Positions 8,631-18,485 of a stretch of 64,000 nt of DNA are shown here, one piece after another. The notes below the pieces were generated by a model that had not been told where the DNA came from, searched no databases, and saw only the letters and a list, made by a program, of their open reading frames with translations. A program made the position numbers and the translations under genes. Every line of letters begins with the position of its first letter. Positions within the stretch are counted from its first letter, which is position 1. The DNA is from Lachnospiraceae bacterium (GTDB lineage Bacteria; Bacillota; Clostridia; Lachnospirales; Lachnospiraceae): NCBI GenBank assembly GCA_024403335.1, contig JAKSSA010000005.1, positions 1 to 64,000 on the forward strand, in the 5' to 3' direction.

Positions 8631-10475
8631 CTACTTAAGAAATGCATTACCGATATCATGTCTGTAAAACATATCCTTAAAATCAACCTTCTCAATAGCC
8701 TTGTATGCAGCCTCTCTTGCTTCAACCAGGCTGTTTGCCACTGCTGTAACTCCAAGTACTCTTCCGCCTGAGGTCACTGTCTTGCCATCTGAAAGCTTTG
8801 TTCCGGCATGGAATATGTGCTCGCCATTATACTCATTTGCAGAATCCAAGCCGCTAATCTCATATCCCTTTGCATAAGCTTCAGGATATCCGCCACTTGC
8901 TGCAACAACTGTAACAGCTGCATTGTCCTCAAATTCCAGGGTTTTCTCACCTAAAGTTCCGTCAACACAAGCCTCCATCATCTCAAACAAATCTGATTTC
9001 ATTCTTGGCAACACACTCTGTGTCTCAGGATCTCCAAATCTTGCATTAAACTCAAGCACCTTAGGTCCTTTTTCAGTAAGCATCAAGCCATAGAAAATAA
9101 CGCCCTTAAAGGTTCTTCCTTCAGCTTTCATTGCCTTTACTGTTCTGTCAAAGATTTCCTTGCGGCAAAATTCATCAATTTCCTTTGTATAGAAAGGACT
9201 TGGTGAAAAAGTTCCCATTCCTCCGGTATTTAATCCCTCATCATTGTCTTTGGCCCTCTTATGATCCTGTGCTGAAGACATTACAAGGTAATTTTCTCCA
9301 TCAACAAAGGTTAAAACAGAAACTTCTCTGCCTGTCATAAATTCTTCAATAACAAGCTTGCTTCCTGCTAAACCAAACTGCTTGTCTACCATAATCTGGT
9401 TTACACCTTCTAAGGCTTCTTCTCTTGTTTTGCAAATGAGTACGCCCTTTCCAAGTGCCAAGCCGTCAGCTTTTAATACAACAGGGAAAGAATTATAATT
9501 ATTAAGATACTCTATAGCTTTTGAAGCTTCAGTAAAAACTTCATAATCTGCTGTAGGAATATTGTATTTTTTCATCAAATCCTTGGAAAATGCCTTAGAT
9601 GCTTCAAGAATTGCGGCCTTCTTGTCAGGTCCGAAGGTCTTAATACCTTTTGCATTGAAAGCATCAACAATACCTGCTGCCAAAGGATCATCAGGTCCAA
9701 TAACAACAAAATCAATATTTTCTTTGCAGGCAAACTCTGTTAAAGCATCAAAATCATTAACACCAATCGCTACATTCTCACAAAAGGCTGCTGTTCCTGC
9801 ATTTCCTGGTGCGCAATAAATCTTACCAACCTTACTGCTCTTTGAAAGCTTCCATGCAATCGCATGTTCTCTTCCGCCGCCACCTACTACCAATACTTTT
9901 TTCTGATTTGCAAGCATCTTAATTGTCTCCGGTAAAATTTTCCACTCTGCCTCTTCCATTACTCTTCTCTGAAGTGACAAAGCTGTATCATTTTCATTTA
10001 CATATACTGCTTTCTGGGCAATAATCTTTCCTGTATCGGTGCCCTCGTCAACATAATGAACTGTTGCACCTGTAACCTTAACACCCTTAGCTAATACTGC
10101 CTCATGTACCTTCAAACCGTAAAAACCATCTCCACAGAAGGAAGGAATCAAAGCAGGATGAACATTTATTATTTTATTCTTAAAGTACTGAACCAAATCC
10201 TTTGGAAGAACGAGCATATAGCCTGCCAAAACAATTAAATCAGGATTCAATTCTTTAAGTTTATCGAAAAGAACGGCATTAAAAGCCTCTCTGGTTTCAA
10301 AACTCTTTCTGTCAACTACACAAGTTTCAATACCTGCTTTCTTTGCTCTTTCTAAAGCATATGCGCCCGGTTTGTTGGAAACAACAGCTTTAATATTAAC
10401 ATTTTCAAGCTTTGCATCAATGATTGCCTGTAAGTTTGTGCCGCCACCGGACACCAGAACAACTACATTAAACAT
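8631..10475 (-). CDS. purN-purD: Bifunctional PurN-PurD fusion (GAR transformylase / GAR synthetase)
   Basis: One 614-residue frame holds two enzymes of IMP synthesis. Residues 1 to about 190 are PurN (GAR formyltransferase): VSGGGTNLQ phosphate loop, catalytic Asn and His in INVHPALIPSF, and Asp in DEGTDTGK. From about 191 (KKVLVVGGGGREHA) it is PurD (phosphoribosylamine-glycine ligase), with an ATP-grasp lid and FNARFGDPETQ metal site, at full length. The start at 10475 is fixed by GGAGG six bases upstream. purM lies 95 bases upstream in the same direction. PurD makes the substrate of PurN, so fusion places successive activities together, as in the eukaryotic GART protein but in reverse order. 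No stop or frame change was seen at the joint. Confidence 0.93.
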   Translation of the reverse strand: MFNVVVLVSGGGTNLQAIIDAKLENVNIKAVVSNKPGAYALERAKKAGIETCVVDRKSFETREAFNAVLFDKLKELNPDLIVLAGYMLVLPKDLVQYFKNKIINVHPALIPSFCGDGFYGLKVHEAVLAKGVKVTGATVHYVDEGTDTGKIIAQKAVYVNENDTALSLQRRVMEEAEWKILPETIKMLANQKKVLVVGGGGREHAIAWKLSKSSKVGKIYCAPGNAGTAAFCENVAIGVNDFDALTEFACKENIDFVVIGPDDPLAAGIVDAFNAKGIKTFGPDKKAAILEASKAFSKDLMKKYNIPTADYEVFTEASKAIEYLNNYNSFPVVLKADGLALGKGVLICKTREEALEGVNQIMVDKQFGLAGSKLVIEEFMTGREVSVLTFVDGENYLVMSSAQDHKRAKDNDEGLNTGGMGTFSPSPFYTKEIDEFCRKEIFDRTVKAMKAEGRTFKGVIFYGLMLTEKGPKVLEFNARFGDPETQSVLPRMKSDLFEMMEACVDGTLGEKTLEFEDNAAVTVVAASGGYPEAYAKGYEISGLDSANEYNGEHIFHAGTKLSDGKTVTSGGRVLGVTAVANSLVEAREAAYKAIEKVDFKDMFYRHDIGNAFLK

Positions 10476-10569
10476 ATTTCCTCCGTAACTGTAACTGCCC
10501 GACAAAATAATTAATAAACAACCTGCAATTCATGCCCTAAGCATAAAGCTTGCATATAAATTCGGCAAA

Positions 10570-11595
10570 TTACAAAATAACAATTCCCTTATCGCCTTCT
10601 GTGATGCTTCCCATAACAAAAGCATCTTCGTTAGCTGTCTTAATTGCAGCGATTGTCTTATCAACATCTGCTTCATCAACTGCAAGTACCATACCAACAC
10701 CACAGTTGAAGGTATTGTACATCATTGTTTCATCAATATCGCCTGTCTTCTGCATCAATTCAAACAAAGGAGGAAGTTTAACTGCATTCTTGTCAATCTT
10801 TGCAAGGCAGCCATCCTTAAGCATTCTTGGAATGTTCTCGTAGAAACCGCCACCTGTAATATGACTGCATGCATTTACTTTTACGCCTGCATTCTTAATC
10901 GAAGCCAAAGCCTTAACATAAATCTTTGTAGGCTCAAGTAAAGCTTCGCCCAAAGTTCTTCCTAAATCATCATAATATGTATCAAGATAGCTTCTCTCCA
11001 TCTTGAAAATCTTTCTTACAAGTGAGAAACCATTTGAATGAACGCCTGAAGACTTAATACCAATCAGTACATTTCCCTGCTTCAAATTCTTTCCGGTAAT
11101 CATTTCCTCCTCATCAACAATACCTACTGAGAAACCGGCAAGATCATACTCATCTTCAGGATAGAAACCAGGCATTTCAGCAGTTTCACCACCAATTAAT
11201 GAACATCCTGACTGATTACAGCCTTCTGCAACACCTTTAACAATTGTAGCAATCTTCTCAGGATAATTCTTGCCACATGCAATATAATCAAGGAAGAATA
11301 AAGGCTCACCACCAGCACATGCCACATCATTAACGCACATTGCAACACAGTCAATACCGATTGTATCATGCTTATCAAGTAAGAAAGCAAGCTTAAGTTT
11401 TGTTCCAACACCATCTGTACCAGATAACAATGTAGGTTTCTTCATGTTCATAAAGCTCTTCAATGAAAATGCGCCTGAAAAACCGCCAATTCCACCCAAA
11501 ACTTCAGGTCTTGTGGTTGAATTAACATACTTCTTCATAAGCTCTACTGCTTTGTATCCTGCTTCAATATCAACTCCGGCGTTCTTGTAATCCAT
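10570..11595 (-). CDS. purM: Phosphoribosylformylglycinamidine cyclo-ligase PurM
   Basis: AIR synthetase, which closes the imidazole ring using ATP. 341 residues from the ATG at 11595, which has a perfect AAGGAGGT site four bases upstream. Family signatures are present: YKNAGVDI at the start, [16 protein letters not shown], the DCVAMCVND metal loop, [11 protein letters not shown] and THITGGG-like ([11 protein letters not shown]). It heads the short purM-purND operon. Confidence 0.96.
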   Translation of the reverse strand: MDYKNAGVDIEAGYKAVELMKKYVNSTTRPEVLGGIGGFSGAFSLKSFMNMKKPTLLSGTDGVGTKLKLAFLLDKHDTIGIDCVAMCVNDVACAGGEPLFFLDYIACGKNYPEKIATIVKGVAEGCNQSGCSLIGGETAEMPGFYPEDEYDLAGFSVGIVDEEEMITGKNLKQGNVLIGIKSSGVHSNGFSLVRKIFKMERSYLDTYYDDLGRTLGEALLEPTKIYVKALASIKNAGVKVNACSHITGGGFYENIPRMLKDGCLAKIDKNAVKLPPLFELMQKTGDIDETMMYNTFNCGVGMVLAVDEADVDKTIAAIKTANEDAFVMGSITEGDKGIVIL

Positions 11596-11647
11596 GATTA
11601 CCTCCTTGAAAATTAACAAAATAATTCTGCTAAGAATTCTTAACTCG

Positions 11648-11653
11648 ATTATA
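11648..11653 (-). promoter_or_regulatory. Possible -10 box for purM-purND
   Basis: A TATAAT lies about 53 bases upstream of the purM ATG on the minus strand. No good -35 is visible at 16-18 bases; that position falls in the terminator hairpin. No PurR box or purine riboswitch was recognised in this leader. Confidence 0.35.
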
Positions 11654-11654
11654 A

Positions 11655-11696
11655 CACAAAAAATAAAAAATGTGAGTTAAAAACTATTAACTCACA
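11655..11696 (-). terminator. Rho-independent terminator closing typA and its 3' repeat array
   Basis: A perfect 10-bp stem TGTGAGTTAA/TTAACTCACA (11671-11696, six-base loop) is followed on the minus strand by TTTTTTATTTTTTG. It lies downstream of the tandem repeats, so the repeats are part of the typA transcript's 3' UTR. Confidence 0.8.
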
Positions 11697-11818
11697 CTGA
11701 TAAATATTAACATTTTTTATTAATTGTTCTTATGTTTAATAAAGTTATGCTACTCAAAGTCCACTCGCTTTACCAAACTACCTGCACTAATTCCTGCTGT
11801 TTCTTAGCTCTTTATATT

Positions 11819-12042
11819 GAACCTCATCATTTTGCTTAGTTCTTTGCTTTGAACATCATCATTTTGCTTAGTTCTTTGCTTTGAACATCATCATTTTGCT
11901 TAGTTCTTTGCTTTGAACATCATCATTTTGCTTTGTTCTTTGCTTTGAACCTCATTATTTTGCTTAGTTCTTTGCTTTGAACCTCATCATTTTGCTTAGT
12001 TCTTTGCTCTAAATCTCATCATTTTGCTTGGCTCTTTGCATT
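11819..12042. repeat. Seven 32-bp tandem repeats overlapping the 3' end of typA
   Basis: Seven units of exactly 32 bp start at 11819, 11851, 11883, 11915, 11947, 11979 and 12011; the unit reads like GAACATCATCATTTTGCTTA plus GTTCTTTGCTTT. The unit at 12011-12042 contains the last eight typA codons and the stop (12019-12021). A weaker eighth copy may precede 11819. Each unit contains an imperfect palindrome GTTC-TTTGCTTT-GAAC. Copies furthest from typA are as similar to each other as neighbours are, consistent with recent expansion by slippage. Confidence 0.95.
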
Positions 12043-13866
12043 AAAAGCAGCTCTCTTACGCAAAGTAGGATCAAGAATTTTCTTTCTTATTCTCAAAGAC
12101 TTAGGAGTTACCTCCAAAAGTTCATCTCTGTCAATAAATTCAAGAGCCTGTTCAAGACTTAATATTCTTGGAGGAGTAAGTCTTAAAGCATCATCTGCTG
12201 AAGATGAACGGGTATTGGTAAGCTGTTTTTTCTTGCAGACATTAACTTCAATATCCTCAGCCTTGGGATTCTGTCCTACAACCATACCTGAGTATACCTT
12301 TGCACCTGCACCAATAAACAAAACACCACGTTCCTGTGCATTAAAAAGACCATATGTAACTGCTTCTCCGCCTTCAAAAGCAATCAGGCTTCCCAAATTT
12401 CTATAATTTATATCGCCCTTATAAGGACCATATCCTTCAAATGATGTATTCATGATACCATTTCCCTTGGTATCTGTCATGAATTCGCCTCTGTATCCGA
12501 TAAGACCTCTTGCAGGAATAAGGAATTCAAGTCTTGTGCTTGTACCGCTTGAAGACTGTGACATTCCACAAAGTTCACCCTTTCTGTTTGAAAGCTTTTC
12601 AATTACAGTTCCTGCAAATTCCTCCGGAACATCAACATATGCGCGTTCCATAGGCTCTAACTTCTTGCCGTTTTCATCTGTCTTATAAAGAACCTCTGCC
12701 TTACTTACTGCAAATTCAAAGCCCTCTCTTCGCATATTTTCAATAAGAACTGAAAGATGGAGCTCACCACGACCTGATACCTTAAAGCACTCAGTTGTGT
12801 CAGTTTCCTCTACACGAAGTGAAACATCGGTATTAAGCTCTCTGAAAAGTCTGTCACGAAGATGACGGGAAGTAACATACTTACCTTCCTGTCCGGCAAG
12901 CGGAGAATCATTTACCATAAACTGCATCGCAATTGTAGGTTCTGTAATCTTCTGGAAAGGAATAGCTTCAGGAGCTTCAGGAGAGCAGATTGTATCACCA
13001 ATATGAATATCACTGATACCTGAAATAGCTACGATTTCACCGATTCCGGCTTCAGTTACTTCAACCTTTCTTAAGCCCTCAAATACATAAAGCTTGCTTA
13101 TCTTAACCTTGCTGCACTTATCAGGTTCAAAAGCATTAACAATAACGACTTCCTGGTTTACCTTAAGTGAGCCGTTGTCAACCTTACCTACACCGATACG
13201 ACCAACATATTCGTTATAATCAATTGTTGAAATAAGCATCTGTGTACCCTTGTCAGGATCACCCTTTGGTGCAGGAATATGCTCAATAATCGTATCAAAA
13301 AGCGGTTTCATGTTCTTCTTTTCGTCTGTGAGTTCAAGAATGGCAACACCGGCTTTTGCTGATGCAAATACGAAAGGACTATCAAGCTGCTCATCACTTG
13401 CATCAAGATCCATAAACAATTCAAGTACTTCATCAATAACTTCATCAGGACGGGCTTCAGGTCTGTCAATTTTGTTTACACATACAATAACAGGCAATGC
13501 AAGCTCAAGTGCCTTCTTCAAAACGAATTTTGTCTGAGGCATGGGGCCTTCAAAAGCATCTACAACCAGAATAACACCATTAACCATCTTCAAAACACGT
13601 TCTACTTCTCCACCGAAGTCTGCATGTCCCGGAGTATCAATAATGTTAATCTTGTATTCTCCATAGTTTACTGCTGTATTTTTAGAAAGAATGGTAATTC
13701 CTCTTTCTCTTTCAATATCATTAGAGTCCATGACTCTTTCCTGGACTGCCTGATTCTCTCTGAAAATACCACTCTGCTTAAGCAACTCATCAACCAAAGT
13801 TGTTTTACCATGGTCAACATGTGCGATAATAGCCACATTTCTTATTTTGTCTCGGCTGATTTCCAT
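12019..13866 (-). CDS. typA: Ribosome-associated GTPase TypA/BipA
   Basis: 615 residues, family length. Translational GTPase involved in 50S assembly and stress adaptation. Visible G motifs: AHVDHGKTT (G1), RGITI (G2), DTPGHADF (G3), NKID (G4), and SAKAG (G5), followed by the EF-G-like domains and the BipA-specific C-terminal domain ([11 protein letters not shown]). The ATG at 13866 has AAGGAAG eight bases upstream. Its final codons form the first unit of the downstream 32-bp repeat array; the extreme tail AFNAKSQAK is therefore repeat-derived. Confidence 0.96.
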   Translation of the reverse strand: MEISRDKIRNVAIIAHVDHGKTTLVDELLKQSGIFRENQAVQERVMDSNDIERERGITILSKNTAVNYGEYKINIIDTPGHADFGGEVERVLKMVNGVILVVDAFEGPMPQTKFVLKKALELALPVIVCVNKIDRPEARPDEVIDEVLELFMDLDASDEQLDSPFVFASAKAGVAILELTDEKKNMKPLFDTIIEHIPAPKGDPDKGTQMLISTIDYNEYVGRIGVGKVDNGSLKVNQEVVIVNAFEPDKCSKVKISKLYVFEGLRKVEVTEAGIGEIVAISGISDIHIGDTICSPEAPEAIPFQKITEPTIAMQFMVNDSPLAGQEGKYVTSRHLRDRLFRELNTDVSLRVEETDTTECFKVSGRGELHLSVLIENMRREGFEFAVSKAEVLYKTDENGKKLEPMERAYVDVPEEFAGTVIEKLSNRKGELCGMSQSSSGTSTRLEFLIPARGLIGYRGEFMTDTKGNGIMNTSFEGYGPYKGDINYRNLGSLIAFEGGEAVTYGLFNAQERGVLFIGAGAKVYSGMVVGQNPKAEDIEVNVCKKKQLTNTRSSSADDALRLTPPRILSLEQALEFIDRDELLEVTPKSLRIRKKILDPTLRKRAAFNAKSQAK

Positions 13867-13962
13867 CTTTTTTCTTCCTTTTTATTTATTCCCCAAACCT
13901 TCAAAAACCAAGTTTTTATTATGCGACAAATCCTTTTTATAGTCAAGAATTTTTTAATCTTT

Positions 13963-14066
13963 CCTGTATTAACGATTTTAATATTTTCTGTATTAACTGT
14001 TTTAGTATTTCCTGTATTAACGGTTTTAATATTTCCCGTATTAACTGTTTTAATATTTCCTGTATT
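13963..14066. repeat. Four 24-bp tandem repeats overlapping the 3' end of the AI-2E gene
   Basis: Units of 24 bp start at 13963, 13987, 14011 and 14035 (CCTGTATTAACGGTTTTAAT plus ATTT), and a partial fifth (CCTGTATT) lies at 14059-14066 inside the coding region. Minus strand: the tail codons for Tyr-Arg-Lys-Tyr and the TAA at 14050-14052 belong to the array. The array fills most of the gap between this gene and the typA start. Confidence 0.93.
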
Positions 14067-15261
14067 CGTTAATATCATGTGCGATGATTTTAACGCCCTT
14101 GATAAATCTGTCAAACATACCGATTTTATAAAAACTTATCAGCACCATTCCAATCGGAATACCAAGGATTAATCCGAATACACCGCCTATTCTGTATCCG
14201 ATAAACATCGCCACTAAAGTAAGCATCGGGCTCATACCAATACTTTCACCCACCATCTTAGGCTGTAAAAGCTGTTTTACAAGCTGGCAGACAAGATAAA
14301 TAACTGCAAGAAAAATCGTATCAAGATATTTTCCCGTAAGTAAGCACATAATTGCCCAGGGACCGATTATCGTACCGGTACCAAAAACCGGCAGGAAATC
14401 CAGAAAAGCCACAAACAAGGCAAGCAAAAACGCATAATCCGTACCCATAAACAAAAATCCTACGAACAATATGATAAATACCATTCCCATCAGTTTAAAC
14501 TGCACTTTAAAATATCCGCCTGCTGCCTTTTTAAAGTTATCAATTATCAATGTATAATAATCTGTAATAACATCAGGAATAACCTCTTTTAACATTGCAG
14601 CAAGATTATCTCTTTCAGCAATAAAGAAATATGCGGCAAGAATGGTAATAACCATCATAAAGAGGAATTCTACAACGTTCTTAACATATACCGTCGCATT
14701 TGAAAGTTCGGGAGGATTTAAGTTTGTAAACCACTCACTTATTACCTTTCCGATATTCCCAAAGAAATCATTAATCTGTCTTTGCGTATCCTCAGGCATT
14801 GACTTTACCAAAGGTGACAGCTTTTCACCAATGCTTTTAAATGTACTTATTATAGACATATAAATATTGTCTATATCATTCAAAAATCCTCGTGCTTCAT
14901 TAATAAGAATCGATATCAAAGCATATACCATAAGAACCAGCATTATAATAACCAGCAAAAGTACAATTACTGATCCATGCTTTCTTACTATTTTAAATCG
15001 CTTCTCCATCATCTTTACTAAAGGATTTGCAATCATTGATACTAAAAATCCGACAACAAACGGCCAAAAGATTCTTACAAGTTTAGGCACAAAAACAATA
15101 ACCAGAACAATGGTGAGTATTGAAATCAAAAGATTTACTGCAATTTTTGCATATACTCTTCCTTGGGTTCTATTCTTTCTGATTTTTGTGCCACTTCCTT
15201 TATCGGAAATTTCTTCTATATTAACTTCTGTATTTTCGTCAATTTTATCTTTTCGTGACAT
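14050..15261 (-). CDS. AI-2E family membrane transporter
   Basis: About 403 residues from the ATG at 15261, which has AAGGGG five bases upstream (an upstream GTG at 15267 overlaps that site). Seven or eight hydrophobic segments follow a charged cytoplasmic N-terminus; the family pattern (GxGTIIGPW, PKMVGESIGMSP, the long amphipathic middle region) is clear. The family contains the AI-2 exporter TqsA but also Na+/H+ antiporter-like and sporulation (YtvI) members, so the substrate is open. The start lies 10 bases after the stop of the DUF368 gene's coding region, suggesting one operon. A paralogue is at 42223-43551. Confidence 0.85.
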   Translation of the reverse strand: MSRKDKIDENTEVNIEEISDKGSGTKIRKNRTQGRVYAKIAVNLLISILTIVLVIVFVPKLVRIFWPFVVGFLVSMIANPLVKMMEKRFKIVRKHGSVIVLLLVIIMLVLMVYALISILINEARGFLNDIDNIYMSIISTFKSIGEKLSPLVKSMPEDTQRQINDFFGNIGKVISEWFTNLNPPELSNATVYVKNVVEFLFMMVITILAAYFFIAERDNLAAMLKEVIPDVITDYYTLIIDNFKKAAGGYFKVQFKLMGMVFIILFVGFLFMGTDYAFLLALFVAFLDFLPVFGTGTIIGPWAIMCLLTGKYLDTIFLAVIYLVCQLVKQLLQPKMVGESIGMSPMLTLVAMFIGYRIGGVFGLILGIPIGMVLISFYKIGMFDRFIKGVKIIAHDINEYRKY

Positions 15262-15270
15262 AGTCACCCC

Positions 15271-16158
15271 TTATTCTTCCTTGCTTAAGAACAATGCTGC
15301 AACAAAACCTACAGCTAACATAATCACACCAAAAATAATATCCCACACACCGATTGAAGAAAGAGCCGGAGCTATTTCCTTACTTGAAAATACCGCAATC
15401 GGAGAAGATATAACAAGACCTAAAATAAATGCATATGTAGGCTGTCTCTTGACTTCCAAAAGTTTTGAAATAAGCTTTGAAACTAAGAACAAACCTGCAA
15501 ACATACCGATTGCAAACGGACCGATAACGGTAAAATCAAGCATTATATTATAAAAATATGCGTTGCTGCCAAATGCTATCAAATGCTTAATAAAGCTTGG
15601 TACCAAATTTGCAATCAGAATATTATAATATCCTAAAATCATCAAAATCATTGAACCGCTCACACCGGGAATTACCATGGTTGCAGCCCCTACTACCCCA
15701 AGGAACAAAGCAACCAATGCAGATGATAAAGAAGGATCAAGGCTTCTTTCATTACCGGTTACCCATGAAAGTACCTGCAACGTAGTTATAAGTGCAATAC
15801 CAAGTATAAAGAAAAAGATTTCCGAAAAACCTATCTTCTTAATTCCTGAATTTTTGTAAACACAGGGAATACTTCCAAGAATAAGTCCTACAAAGGCACA
15901 TGCGGTCGGAACAGGTACAAGTTCAAAAAGATACTTAATTCCAAAAGCCAAACCTATTGAGCCTATTGCCATACCGATAACATAGGGCCAAAGCTTCATA
16001 AAGCTTTCCTTAAATTTCTTAAGAATATTTCCGATTGCAGTAACATATTCATCATACATTCCAAGTGTTACCATAAGTGTACCGCCACTTACACCGGGGA
16101 TAGTATTTGTCAATCCGACAACTGTACCCTTGATAATTTTGATAATAATCTTAATCAT
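15271..16158 (-). CDS. DUF368 family membrane protein (PopT-type undecaprenyl phosphate flippase)
   Basis: 295 residues with about eight membrane segments and two copies of the family's IPGVSG motif (near residues 20 and 165), which marks the inverted repeat of DUF368. DUF368 proteins (PopT) have been shown to recycle undecaprenyl phosphate across the membrane for wall and polymer synthesis; the assignment here is by family. The start has AAGGAAAAGT upstream. It lies between an O-antigen-ligase-like gene and an AI-2E gene, which fits an envelope polymer role. Confidence 0.88.
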   Translation of the reverse strand: MIKIIIKIIKGTVVGLTNTIPGVSGGTLMVTLGMYDEYVTAIGNILKKFKESFMKLWPYVIGMAIGSIGLAFGIKYLFELVPVPTACAFVGLILGSIPCVYKNSGIKKIGFSEIFFFILGIALITTLQVLSWVTGNERSLDPSLSSALVALFLGVVGAATMVIPGVSGSMILMILGYYNILIANLVPSFIKHLIAFGSNAYFYNIMLDFTVIGPFAIGMFAGLFLVSKLISKLLEVKRQPTYAFILGLVISSPIAVFSSKEIAPALSSIGVWDIIFGVIMLAVGFVAALFLSKEE

Positions 16159-16200
16159 ACTTTTCCTTTGCCAAGCCTTTTTATTACAGCCTGTTTCCTG

Positions 16201-16335
16201 TTATTTTTCTGTTTCAGTGTTACTTTTTATTCTATCTTTTTTATCTTATTCACAGTTCTGTATTATTCTATCTTATTTTTTCTGTCTTGTTCACAGTTCT
16301 GCTTTATTCTTTTTTCTGTCTTATTCGCAGCTTAG
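16201..16335. repeat. Degenerate T-rich repeats between O-antigen-ligase-like gene and DUF368 gene
   Basis: A pyrimidine-rich tract contains three imperfect copies of a TTATTCACAGTTCTG-type unit, with two copies 41 bases apart (16251 and 16292) and a weaker one 34 bases further. It fills the intergenic gap. No terminator-type hairpin was found in it. Confidence 0.5.
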
Positions 16336-16346
16336 TTTTTTATTAT

Positions 16347-18230
16347 CTATATTACTTCCTTATTACTTTCTTCCTGCAGCTTTAATGCTTCTATCTCATC
16401 CTGGTCTTTGCAGGTTATAATAACGGCCGCAGCAAAGAGTGTCATAACATAAGGGAAGCTGGTGGCTATCATATCGTTTGCCAATCCGCCGACACAGTAT
16501 CCTATCATTCCTGCCATTACGGAAAATGCAAATGCTCCGTTTCTTACATCTTTTCTGTAGCAGTAAGTTCTCCAGTTTTTAATCACAAACCATGCGACTA
16601 AAACCACAAAAGCAATAAGTGAAGGCACACCGGTTTCTACCGCCATCTGAAGGTACATATTATGAGTATTGATAGCAGTTGAACCACTATGATAAAGCAA
16701 TCCTCTGAAAGAGTTTGCCTGGTTTGCTGCAAAAGCACAGTTAGGTCCTGCTCCAAGAAGCCATCTGTCTTTAATTGAAGGAATCATAAAACTCCAGATA
16801 TAACCTCTGTTAGATGCTGCATTATAATATGACGGATCAAACAAAGAATTATCATCAACAACCTGAACCACAATACCCGAATCAGAATACATACACATTC
16901 CCTTATCCGTTAAGCAAAAGAGATAACTTCCTATATCATAGCATGTCAGTTCTATCATCGGGAAATTTTCAACTATCTTCCAACGCAAGCGTATACCATT
17001 AAAATCAGGATCTTCAATGAATATGTCTTCGCCGTTCATACTCAGCCCATATTCATTACCGTTTACGGCTTTAGCCGATAAAACAAAAGACTCCCCTACA
17101 AGCCCGTAGCTTATTATTGCTCTACGGCCATTAAAATCCAAAATCAAATCGTCGCCTTCAGTATTAAAATGAAATCCTTTTTCTTCAAGCTTAACTTCCA
17201 ACGGATGCTTTTCTCTTTCCTCTGAAATACCAAAGCTTTCAATATTAAAATATCTGAAAAAAGGATGTTCTTCGATTTCTCCTGCCTCAAGCTGTTTGTC
17301 CCAATAGTTGAAACTTACAATAATCGCAACTACTCCTAAAACAATAACCGGTATCGTTAAATAGTACTTCTTTACAAATTTGTTTGCACCTAAAATTACG
17401 ACTATGGGCACCATACAAACGCATACAAAAATACCTGTGGTAGTCCCACCAATAAATACAAATGCGCCTGAACTTACAGCCAATACAAGTGAAATTATAC
17501 TCTTCCACAATTTATCGGTAAAAAACGCATATGCGATCAAAAACGGAATCGCAAAGGAAAGAAAATGTCCTGCATAGTCAATATTGTCAAAGGACATTTC
17601 GCCGCCAAGCAGAGTATAAGTATAATTAAAGCCTGAATTGTAAAGCTTCTTGCCAAGAATTATTCTTTTCATAAACGGAAATAAAGCTATTTCACCATAT
17701 TTTCGTTCAAACCATCCAAGTGCATTTTCCAAAACAATAAGAATGATTGCAAAGCAGGTTATAAATTTCACATCTGTTTTGTCTCTTAAAAAGCATGCAC
17801 AATACCAAAAAGAAACAAAAAGGCCAAGCAGCATAAAGATAGTCATGTGCAAACGATATCCTTGCGTAACCACATCCTTATAATCACTGAAAACAGCAGA
17901 TAAAGAAACCATTATCGTATAAACAATAACCGGAATATAAATTTTCCTGAATTTCAGTTTCTTATAATTAAAGACAGTATAAAGTAAACTGACAAAAGCC
18001 ATAAAAAACCATACATATTTGGCAAAAATCATAGTTGCTTTTGTCTCGTAAGATTCTTCGAAAACAGCAACCCCGACGGTTGGTGCATTTTCCAGAGATT
18101 TCAATTCATATCCGTTATATTTCATAACAAGCGGTGAAACCACAATAATCAAAAACAACGGAATAATGTATAATCTGTATTTTTCTATAAAAGCAAAAAC
18201 TTTGTCTGCTGTATTTCTTACTTTTTCCAT
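16347..18230 (-). CDS. O-antigen ligase/polymerase-like membrane protein
   Basis: 627 residues with about 11-12 hydrophobic segments and a large extracytoplasmic loop (about residues 300-470) between segments, followed by the Wzy_C-type region with LLGAGPNCAFA and THNMYLQMAVETGVPSL (the conserved His-Asn-x-x-Leu motif of the family). Such proteins join or polymerise surface glycans on a lipid carrier. AGGGGAAGC precedes the ATG. The long soluble insert is larger than in typical ligases and its role is unknown. Confidence 0.75.
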   Translation of the reverse strand: MEKVRNTADKVFAFIEKYRLYIIPLFLIIVVSPLVMKYNGYELKSLENAPTVGVAVFEESYETKATMIFAKYVWFFMAFVSLLYTVFNYKKLKFRKIYIPVIVYTIMVSLSAVFSDYKDVVTQGYRLHMTIFMLLGLFVSFWYCACFLRDKTDVKFITCFAIILIVLENALGWFERKYGEIALFPFMKRIILGKKLYNSGFNYTYTLLGGEMSFDNIDYAGHFLSFAIPFLIAYAFFTDKLWKSIISLVLAVSSGAFVFIGGTTTGIFVCVCMVPIVVILGANKFVKKYYLTIPVIVLGVVAIIVSFNYWDKQLEAGEIEEHPFFRYFNIESFGISEEREKHPLEVKLEEKGFHFNTEGDDLILDFNGRRAIISYGLVGESFVLSAKAVNGNEYGLSMNGEDIFIEDPDFNGIRLRWKIVENFPMIELTCYDIGSYLFCLTDKGMCMYSDSGIVVQVVDDNSLFDPSYYNAASNRGYIWSFMIPSIKDRWLLGAGPNCAFAANQANSFRGLLYHSGSTAINTHNMYLQMAVETGVPSLIAFVVLVAWFVIKNWRTYCYRKDVRNGAFAFSVMAGMIGYCVGGLANDMIATSFPYVMTLFAAAVIITCKDQDEIEALKLQEESNKEVI

Positions 18231-18428
18231 GCTTCCCCTTTTTTATTCTTAGCTGCCGCTTTTTTATTTAGCTGCCACTTTTTTATAATTAACACACTGT
18301 TAATGTTCTGTTTGTTAATACTCTGTTTGTTAATGTTTATTCTTCATTCATGCATCAAAATATACTTTTCACGCATCAAGGCGCAATATTTAATATATTA
18401 TAACACGACTTAATGGGTTTTGAAAAGC

Positions 18429-18456
18429 AAAAAAACGGCTACGCTTTCGCGTAGCC
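18429..18456 (-). terminator. Strong Rho-independent terminator after the UgpC-type ATPase
   Basis: A perfect stem GGCTACGC-GAAA-GCGTAGCC (18437-18456; a stable GNRA tetraloop on the minus strand) is followed by GTTTTTTT. It lies 30 bases past the stop. Confidence 0.9.
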
Positions 18457-18485
18457 AATATATAACCAATATCTTCTCCAAAGAA

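Noticed and set aside
11596..11700. Purine riboswitch in the purM leader.
   Set aside because: The conserved core of the purine aptamer is absent; the only structure is the typA terminator.
17524..17533. CGCATATGCG palindrome resembling the shared operator.
   Set aside because: It lies inside the O-antigen-ligase-like coding sequence, and the match is only 10 bp; a similar chance copy is at 36925-36936.
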